64,000 nucleotides of DNA from JAWVFM01 sp963841455. GTDB lineage: Bacteria; Actinomycetota; Thermoleophilia; Solirubrobacterales; 70-9. The DNA is taken from contig CAWJCU010000002.1 in NCBI GenBank assembly GCA_963841455.1, positions 372,001 to 436,000 of the forward strand, in the 5' to 3' direction. The notes under the pieces are model-generated. The model was not told the origin of the DNA, did not search any database, and saw only the letters and a list, made by a program, of their open reading frames with translations. The position numbers and the translations under genes are program-made. Below are positions 57,612 to 64,000 of the stretch, piece after piece; the first letter of the stretch is position 1; the number at the start of each line of letters is the position of its first letter.

Positions 57612-59314
57612 CAGCCCCCCGATCCCCCGCGCAGCGACTTCAGGGTCTGGTTCCACTGGGCCAGGCCGGCCTTGATCAGGTCGTTCGCCTTGCCGGTCGG
57701 CGCCGCCGGCTCGCTCCCCTTCTTGGAGCCCTTGGAGCTCTTCTCGATCAGGTTGCCCGCCTTGCCGAGCTGCCCCAGGGCGGAGACCGCGGCCTTGTCG
57801 AGCGCCTGCGCGGCCGCGCTGAGAGGTTGCGAGCTCTGTTGCGGCGGCGCCCCGGCCGCCCCGGAATCGAGGTTCGGCGGCTGCTGGCGCTCGCAGGGCA
57901 CGTCGGGGCGGAAGGGGCCCTTGAGCGACGACTCGACGGCGGGGCGCGCCCCGAGTACCGGCAGGGCCGAGGTGCCGAACTCGGTCTGCCCGAGCTCGGT
58001 GTTGGGGATCGTGAGGATGTTCGGACCGCTCAGGCCCATGACCCGGGACGGCCGTCCGTTCCCGTCGCCGGATCGGCTGATTCCTCCAAGGCCCTCAGAC
58101 GCGTAGGCCATCTGCGGGAAGAGCTTCGAGTTGGAGAGGCCGGCGTTGGCCGCATCACCGTCCGGGTCCGGCACGTTGCTGTTCAGGAACGGGATCAGCA
58201 CCTCGTTCGAGCAGCTCGAGAGCGACCGCGCCTTGTGCAGGAAGGGGATGGTCCTCTGCGTGAGCCTCGTGAGGTCGGGGATCGCGGGTCGGAGCTGATG
58301 GACGAGGCCGCGCAGCTCCGGCTTCGACACGAGGCCGCGCACCTGATGGAGCAGGGGGATCGACGCGTCGAGCGCCGCCGGCGTGGAGCGGACCCCCGGC
58401 AGCGCCTCGCGGGCGAAGGCCCGGACGGCCGGGAACGAGGCGTTCAGCGCGGCGAACGCGGGGTGGGCAGCGTCGAGGGTCGAGGGGATGAGCGAGACGG
58501 CGCGACTCAGCGCAACGTCGTGCGCGGCGAGGGAGCCGGTGACGATGCGGAAGTTCGTGATCAAGCCCTGAAGCTGCGACTTGTTCGCGTCGAGCGCGCG
58601 GACGGTGGAGTCGAGGTTGCGAACGAGGTTCGAGAGATCGTGCGGCTCGGTGCCGAGGAACGCCTCATTGACGAGCGAGGTGTTCTTGAACGCCCCCGGC
58701 GAGGTGCGGTAGACCTCGTTGAGCCCTGCCGCGCCGCCGTACTTGATGAACGCGTCGCCGAGCGAGTGCAGCAGGATCTGGAGATTGCTTCTGACGTCCG
58801 ACTGGAGGCTCGAGAAGACCTGGTCGAGCTGCACCGACACGGACGTCTGGCTCTCCGGGATCGTGCCGCCGTCGGGCACCTCCGGCGCCTCCGGCGTGCC
58901 CGGATGCAGGTCGACGAACAGGTTGCCTTCCAGGAACAGACGCGGGCGCAGGGCCATCGTCGCGTCCTGGCGGATCGGGCGCCCCGCGTCGGAGATCTCC
59001 ATCGTCACCACCGCCGCCTGCTGCCCAGCGGGGCCGTCGGTCGGCGGACTCGCCTTTCCGGTGGCCGCGGTCAGGGCGGAGCCCTGGGCGCTCAGATGCT
59101 CGACGTCGGTCACCTTGCCGACGTTCACGCCGGCGATCCGCACCGGCGAGTTGACGTTGATGTTCTGCGAGGTCGAGAAGACGGCCTTGATCGTGTACTC
59201 GTGCGACCACGGGAGGGTCTTCGTGTAGGCCAGGAACGACGCGGCCCCGATGACCACCACGAGGATCAGGCCCACCGCCCAATTCGGGAGCTTGTGCCGG
59301 GCGCGAGCGCTCAT
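57611..59314 (-). CDS. MCE-family protein, fourth of the operon
   Basis: 567 residues from ATG 59314 (4-base overlap with the third gene). A helix (WAVGLILVVVIGAASFLAYT) precedes the MCE domain (YTIKAVFSTSQNINVNSPVR, IAGVNVGKVTDVEHL), which carries a ~30-residue insert (QGSALTAATGKASPPTDGPA). A long helical segment, then a C-terminal Gln/Pro/Ala-rich and Lys/Ser-rich tail (KSSKGSKKGSEPAAPT) end the protein. Role as for its neighbours: part of the lipid-transfer assembly. Confidence 0.87.
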   Translation of the reverse strand: MSARARHKLPNWAVGLILVVVIGAASFLAYTKTLPWSHEYTIKAVFSTSQNINVNSPVRIAGVNVGKVTDVEHLSAQGSALTAATGKASPPTDGPAGQQAAVVTMEISDAGRPIRQDATMALRPRLFLEGNLFVDLHPGTPEAPEVPDGGTIPESQTSVSVQLDQVFSSLQSDVRSNLQILLHSLGDAFIKYGGAAGLNEVYRTSPGAFKNTSLVNEAFLGTEPHDLSNLVRNLDSTVRALDANKSQLQGLITNFRIVTGSLAAHDVALSRAVSLIPSTLDAAHPAFAALNASFPAVRAFAREALPGVRSTPAALDASIPLLHQVRGLVSKPELRGLVHQLRPAIPDLTRLTQRTIPFLHKARSLSSCSNEVLIPFLNSNVPDPDGDAANAGLSNSKLFPQMAYASEGLGGISRSGDGNGRPSRVMGLSGPNILTIPNTELGQTEFGTSALPVLGARPAVESSLKGPFRPDVPCERQQPPNLDSGAAGAPPQQSSQPLSAAAQALDKAAVSALGQLGKAGNLIEKSSKGSKKGSEPAAPTGKANDLIKAGLAQWNQTLKSLRGGSGG

Positions 59315-61029
59315 CGGTCCTTCCCGCTCAGCTGATGGGAGGCGATGCGGGTGTCCTTGAGGACGCGCGTCCCGTCCCGCTTCGTGAACACCGTCGTCGG
59401 GCCGCGGCTGCCCGGCAGGTCAGGGAGCCCCTCGGCCGGGTTGTTCGCGGCCTGCCCGGGGAGCCGTAGGTCGCCGAAGAAGTAGCCCGACTGGCCGGCC
59501 TGGCAGTCCGCGTTGTGCTGGCCGGTCGGACCGTACGGGTGGCCCTGCGTGATCGGCGTCGAGAACGGGTCGAACTTGCCCGCGTTCGGCGACAGGGCCC
59601 CGGCGATCCCGTTCGACTGGATTCCGGAGTAGCCCCCGAGTCCGGCCTGCGCCTGGCCCGGAATCGTCACGTCGCCGATCACCGGCAACGAGATCGTGGA
59701 CGAGCCCAGCGGGGCGTTGATCGCGAGCTGCCGGAACGTGTAGCCGACCTGGTCCTTGTCGGAGAGCGCGTTACCGAAGTAGCCGAAGAAGTAGTTCCAG
59801 TAGTTACAGACGTTCTGCGCCGGCGCGACCCAGTTGACGAGCGGCTTCGCCTCGTCGAAGGTGTCGCGGAGGCGCTGGAGCGTGATCTTTGTCGACGGTT
59901 GGCGCACGGTCCTCAGGAGCTGGACGAAGACCCGGCGCAGCTTGCCCGCCGTGCCGACGCTCGAGGCGAGGACGGGCGTGCCGATCCTGATCGCGCTGGT
60001 CAGGCTCGGCAGCGCGAGGCGGAGCTGGTTCACACCCGGGCGCAGCCTGCGGTTGAGCTCGGCGAAGTCGGCGAGGAACGGGCGCGCGCGCCGCAGCTCG
60101 GCCGGGCCCTGCTCGAGGAGCGGTCGCGCCTCGGAGATCGTCCCCTGAAGCGCCGCGGGGTCGGCGGAGATGGCGTCGAAGGCGACGGCCGCCTGCGTGA
60201 ACGTGTCGGAGTTCTGGGCCGCGACCGGGGCGACGATGCTCGCCGTCCTCCCCAGCGAGGTGATGAACCGCTCGAGCTGGGTCGAGGGATCGGCCAGGAG
60301 CTTCGCGACCGGTGTCATGTTGCGGAACAGGGGCGCCAACCGGTCGATCGCCTCGTTCAGCGACGCGCCGCGGCCCGCGAACGCGCTTCCGTACCCGATC
60401 AGGTCCTGGCGACCGGCCTCACGCGTCTTCTGGTCGAAGGTGTTGGCGATCGCGTCGAATTCGGTCTGGCGCTGGAAGCAGCCGTCCTTCGACGTCTTCG
60501 GCTCGGTCTGCGAGAACGTCGCGACGTTCGTCGGCAGCGGGCAGTCGCCGCTGTCGTCGAGGCCGTTGAAGACAAAGCCCTCGGGTGCCGGCGCACCCGT
60601 GCCACGGACGATCTCCACGTACTTCAGGCCGAAGGTCGACTTGTAGCGGACGCGGAAGATCGAGTCCTCCGGGATCGGCGATGCCGACTTGTCGAGCTTC
60701 AGGGTCATCTCGGCGGCGACGCAGCAGGTGTTGTTGCCCGGGCTCGCCGCGGAGGTGTCGGTGATCGGCACCCCGTTCGGAGTCGTCTCGACCGGATCGA
60801 TCGACTCGACGATGCCGACGCGCGTGCCGCCGATGCGAACCTCGTTGTCGTGGGTGAGGCGCGCCGCGTTCGGCACCACGACCGAGACGCGGTAGACGGG
60901 CACGAACGGAAGACCGCTGTTGGCGTTGTAGGCGAGGAACACCGCCACGACGATGATCAGCGTCGTGATGGCCCCGACCATCGTCGGCGACGAGGCGATC
61001 GACTGGAGCGGGCTGCGGCGACGGCGCAT
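59311..61029 (-). CDS. MCE-family protein, third of the operon
   Basis: 572 residues from ATG 61029 (RRRRSPLQ leader, helix MVGAITTLIIVVAVFLAYNA). The MCE domain reads YRVSVVVPNAARLTHDNEVR then IGGTRVGIVESIDPV and YKSTFGLKYVEIVRG. A loop with two adjacent Cys (NNTCCVAAEM) and DDSGDCPL...DGCFQR are inserts that could form disulfides. The C-terminal region is Gly-rich (LPVIGDVTIPGQAQAGLGGY). Overlaps its neighbours by ATGA on both sides, showing strict translational coupling. Confidence 0.87.
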   Translation of the reverse strand: MRRRRSPLQSIASSPTMVGAITTLIIVVAVFLAYNANSGLPFVPVYRVSVVVPNAARLTHDNEVRIGGTRVGIVESIDPVETTPNGVPITDTSAASPGNNTCCVAAEMTLKLDKSASPIPEDSIFRVRYKSTFGLKYVEIVRGTGAPAPEGFVFNGLDDSGDCPLPTNVATFSQTEPKTSKDGCFQRQTEFDAIANTFDQKTREAGRQDLIGYGSAFAGRGASLNEAIDRLAPLFRNMTPVAKLLADPSTQLERFITSLGRTASIVAPVAAQNSDTFTQAAVAFDAISADPAALQGTISEARPLLEQGPAELRRARPFLADFAELNRRLRPGVNQLRLALPSLTSAIRIGTPVLASSVGTAGKLRRVFVQLLRTVRQPSTKITLQRLRDTFDEAKPLVNWVAPAQNVCNYWNYFFGYFGNALSDKDQVGYTFRQLAINAPLGSSTISLPVIGDVTIPGQAQAGLGGYSGIQSNGIAGALSPNAGKFDPFSTPITQGHPYGPTGQHNADCQAGQSGYFFGDLRLPGQAANNPAEGLPDLPGSRGPTTVFTKRDGTRVLKDTRIASHQLSGKDR

Positions 61030-62937
61030 CAGACGCCTCCGTCCCCGAGCAGGTAGTCGAGCAGGTTCTGCGTGGCGCCCTGCAGGCCCTGAGGCGAGGG
61101 CGCGGCCGGGCCGCTGCCCTTCCGCGCCTTGGGCTGGCCGCCCAGGACGCCGCCGAGGCCGTTCGGCCCGCCCAGGGCGCCACCGCCGAGCGCGCCGCCG
61201 AGACCCGCGCCGGGAGGCAGCCCGAGGATGTGCTCGAGGCGGCGCAGGGCGCGCTGGGTGTTGGGGAGGAGCCCGGGCGGTAGGCCGTGCACGGGTGGGA
61301 GGCCACCGCCCCCGCCGGCCGTCGGGCCGCCGTTTCCGCCCCCACCGCCACCGCCCGACGAGGTGACCCGGCCCGCCGCGCCACCGGGACCCGAGCGGGT
61401 GCCCGAGCCGCCGGCCGCCTTCGCGGCGGCCCTCGGCGCCCGGGTCGAGCTTCCGCTCTGCTTCGGCCCGGCGGGGTTGCAGTACTTGAGCGCCGCCGCC
61501 GGGGCCGTGCCGTTCGGGCAAACCGACGGGTCATACGGCGGCAGGCGGAGGTTCTCGTTGATGCCGGGCTGGTTCGGGCCCGAGCCAGTCGACGCACGGC
61601 GCCGTCTTCGTGAGCTGCGTCGTGAGGCCGCCGCCCGCGGCCGGCACGCCCGTCGCCCCCGTGTTCGCGTTGTAGCCGGTGGTGAAGTTGCCGCAGGCGT
61701 CGAGCCCGGGGGCCCCGTAGAGGGAGATCCGGGTCGCATGCCCGATCTGGTCGAACTGGTTCGTCGACCCGGAGAGGTAGTAGAGCCAGTTGAGCAGGTT
61801 CTCGTAGCCGTCGTAGCCGGTCGGGGCCTTGCGCCCAGTCGAGTAGCAGGGCTTCGTCTTCGGGCTCTTCGTCCCCGGCGCGCACGTGCTCGCTGCCCGC
61901 ATGTCGACGTTCACGGCGCGGCTCGGCGAGTCGAGGTCTCCGAGGAACTTGGCGAGGGCGTCGCCGACGGGATACGCGCTCTTCCCCGCCTGGCCTAGCA
62001 GCTGGATCTCGTCGCGTCCCTGCCTGAGCGCCTTGCGGCCCGGGACCGCGGCCCGGCCGAGGGCGGTGAGCGAGCTTGCCGAGGCGCGATTGAACGCGGG
62101 CAGCGTGGCCGCGAGCGTGTTGAGGCCTGGGGCGGCGGCGTGGAGGTCGCGCAGGAGCGGGGTCGACTGCTGCGCGGTGACGCCGAGCTGCTGCACCGTC
62201 GGCCCGAGCTCGTGGAGAAAGTCGTCGAGGCGGTTGAAGTCGACCGAGAGGTCGTTGCGGCGGGTGGCCGAGATCGCGGCCGTGCGACCGGCGGTCTGGA
62301 TGAACTTGACGACGTTCGCCCGGTTGTCGGCGAGCTGGCCGATGATCTCGTCGGAGTCGGCGTTCAGGTTCCTGATCGTCGCCGCCTGCCTGCCGAGGAT
62401 GTCGAGGACCTTGCGGAGGTTGAAGAGCGCGGGCGAGCCGAGGCGGATCGCCTGGTTCAGCGAGTGGGCGTTGCCCGCGAGGCCCGTGCCGAACTCGTTG
62501 ATGAGCATCGTCAGGCGGTCGCGGTAGGACGTCCGCAGCGAGTTCGCCACGAGGTCGTTCTGCACCGTCATGCGCACGTGGCTCGCCGGGATCTCGCCGC
62601 CGTTGGGGAGCGGCGGGCCCTTCGGCGTGCAGTCGATGAAGTACTCGGCGATCAGCGACTGCGGTTCGGATGCGCACCGCGTGTCCTTGCCGAGCACCGC
62701 GAGCGGGCCGGTGAGCTCGACGGTGGCGACAGCGTGCTTCTGGGCGTTGACGTCGAGGCTCGAGACGGCTCCCGCGTTCACCCCGCCGACGCGCACGTCG
62801 GAGCCGTTGACGATCCCGAACGCGTTGTACATCTCGATCTTGTACGTGTGGCTGTCGTCTGCACCGGCCGAGCCCGTCACCCGCCACGCCACCGCCAGCA
62901 GAAGCGCGAGTGCAGCTGTGAGCACGAGGCGCCTCAT
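61029..62937 (-). CDS. MCE-family protein, second of the operon, one frameshift, long Gly/Pro tail
   Basis: About 635 residues if one base is removed near 61585 (a CCC run). N-terminus LVLTAALALLLAVAWRVTG is a signal/anchor; the MCE domain reads YKIEMYNAFGIVNGSDVRVG, GVNAGAVSSLDV. A helical region (NLRKVLDILGRQAATIRNLN) and a segment PTGYDGYENLLNWLYYLSGS follow. Past the shift the C-terminus begins NQPGINENLRLPPYDPSVCP and becomes a ~130-residue tail of Gly, Pro, Ala and Arg (GGGGGGGNGGPTAGGGGG). It ends LLDYLLGDGGV. ATGA overlap on both sides. The tail is unusually long for the family. Confidence 0.78.
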
Positions 62938-64000
62938 GGACCGACCGGCCCCGTCGAGTTGGGGAGGCAGAAGCTCGAGCCGCCGACGACTGCACCGTCG
63001 GTCCAGGAACGGGTTCGAGCCGTCCTCCGCAGTCCGCTCGAGGCCACCGGGGCAGCGCCGCGCGTTGCCCGTGTCGAGCCCGGCGAGGAGCTGTGACGGG
63101 TCGAGCACCGTGCCCGGACCGATGATCGGGAGGCCGCCGGCCGACGGCGAGAAGGCGTTGAGGGTGACCGAGATGCGGCCGATGCCGCCCGTGGCGTCGG
63201 TGACACCGGCCGTGCCGAAGGCGTTGAACCACGACTTGACCTCTGGCGAGTACGGACGGAGGAACGCCGCGATCGGCAGGCCGTTGCGCAGGGCGCACAG
63301 CGACTCGCCGAGCGCGCCCTGCGTGAAGTTGTTGTCCGCAGCCTGGCCGTAGTCGGTGCTCGGGTTGGAGCCGCAGGTCGGCGACCCGCTGCCGACCGCC
63401 ACCTTCTCGAGCGGGATCGCGTCGCGCGTCAGCTCGATGAGGTCGTTCTGCTTGCCTGGCCGCTTCACGATGTGCTGGAGGTCCGTGATCGTTGGCACCG
63501 CGTCGCGGGCCGTCCCGCGCAGCAGGTGGAAGAAGGGGCGCAGCCGGTCGGCGACCGGCTTCGAGGCGGAGACGAGGGGATCGAGGTCGTCGAGCGCGGC
63601 GCGCAGGTTGACGAAGGTCGTGTCGGCCTCGCGCATGAAGCCCGGGAGCTTCCGGACCGACGCCGCCAGGGCCGTGCGCTGGGAGCCGAGCGCGTTCATC
63701 GTGAGATCGAGGTTGTGGACGAGGAGGGTGATGTCCGGCGCCCGCTGGGCGAGCGCGCCCGAGAGCGAGGACGTGTCGACGAGCAACCGCTCGAAGGTCG
63801 GCGTATCGCGCGTCAGCTCATCGAACACCCGCCGTGAGGTGGAGAGCAGGGGGTTGAAGTACTTGAAGCCCTGGTTTGCCTGCTTCGCCGAGCCCTCGTA
63901 CGAGATGTCGAAGCCCTGGACGACATGCTTGAAGTCGTTGATGGTCTTGGGCGAGAGGGTGTTGAAGATCTGGTCGATGTCGACCTCTGAGACCGTGGCC
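62934..64000 (-). CDS. MCE-family protein, first visible of the operon, N-terminus beyond the window, one frameshift
   Basis: The coding frame runs off the right edge; the visible part starts inside the domain after the MCE fold (ATVSEVDIDQIFNTLSPKTI) and continues through a helical region (FDELTRDTPTFERLLVDTSS, LDLTMNALGSQRTALAASVR) to DPSQLLAGLDTGNARRCPG. One extra base near 63000 moves the frame to AVVGGSSFCLPNSTGPVGP with TGA 62934-62936, overlapping the next ATG. It is an MlaD/Mce protein; YrbE permease genes and mceA-type members would lie further right. Confidence 0.78.

Noticed and set aside
59515..61056. 513-codon plus-strand frame opposite the third mce gene
   Set aside because: Shadow of high-GC third positions; Arg-rich, no domain.
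60419..63298. 959-codon minus-strand frame across two mce genes
   Set aside because: Out of frame with both MCE genes and Arg-rich; it arises from codon bias.
1..64000. tRNA, rRNA, CRISPR array, prophage or IS element
   Set aside because: I saw no direct repeat-spacer pattern, no transposase or integrase motif and no recognisable RNA gene; short RNA genes without homology could still be missed.

Overview
The window is high-GC bacterial DNA with dense operons, many 1-, 4- or 8-base start/stop overlaps (ATGA, GTGA), and frequent GTG and TTG starts. A six-gene mce block, a DUF3618/holin/DUF4235 trio, many acyl-CoA enzymes, an ECF sigma/DUF4349 pair and a GGDEF protein point to Actinomycetota. 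Thermoleophilia (Solirubrobacterales/Gaiellales-like) is my best guess; no rRNA or tRNA is present to confirm it.

Layout. 1-3.1 kb: a membrane redox module (end of ApbE, a haem-type ferric-reductase-like membrane protein, a NuoF-like flavoprotein, a three-Cys ferredoxin, a DUF5661 protein). 3.1-5.0 kb (minus): an Nramp-superfamily transporter whose metal-site motifs are altered as in NRAMP-related Mg transporters, behind a PRC-barrel/MgtE-N-like protein. 5.1-7.8 kb: two paralogous sulfide:quinone-reductase-like flavoproteins, the second broken by many indels. 7.8-9.7 kb: diguanylate cyclase, monothiol glutaredoxin, IscA-type carrier. 9.7-13 kb: several frameshifted genes (GST-like, epimerase, DegV, envelope trio). 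13-16 kb: TetR, nitrilase-family amidohydrolase, MscS, lipoprotein. 16-28 kb: a fatty/organic acyl-CoA island with MerR, CaiB/AMACR, BKACE, acyl-CoA carboxylase, enoyl-CoA hydratase and three acyl-CoA dehydrogenases, interrupted by ArsR/SRPBCC and a solo ClpP. 28-31 kb: PPOX-like protein, NUDIX, rubredoxin, DUF4349, ECF sigma. 31-41 kb: biotin genes bioA, bioD, bioF, bioB, with a P450/adenylate-cyclase operon and a MarR/MFS operon between bioA and bioD. 41-48 kb: DNA glycosylase, sulfatase, cupredoxin, a crotonase with a stand-alone biotinyl carrier, glycosyltransferase, glycerol kinase, acyltransferase. 48-53 kb: DUF2269, metallo-beta-lactamase fold protein, two SDRs, SGNH lipoprotein, unknown protein. 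53-64 kb (minus): six mce genes (the first cut by the window edge) followed by an SCP2 lipid carrier and an iron-type alcohol dehydrogenase.

The parts fit together. Biotin made by BioF/A/D/B would feed biotin-dependent carboxylation, for which a carboxyltransferase subunit and a small biotinyl carrier are present. The Mce/SCP2 genes suggest lipid or sterol uptake, and the acyl-CoA island could degrade what is imported. Local regulators sit beside inverted repeats that look like their operators, and a perfect TGTGA-N6-TCACA site lies beside an operon encoding an adenylate cyclase.

Two things stand out. First, three families of intergenic palindromic elements each occur twice; two of them show compensatory base changes in their stems, and one is a two-hairpin structure with a conserved linker. 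Second, single-base indels cluster in a few blocks (6.5-12.9, 41.9-44.1, 49.6-53.0 and 61.6-63.0 kb) while the DNA between is clean. This looks more like sequencing error than gene decay.
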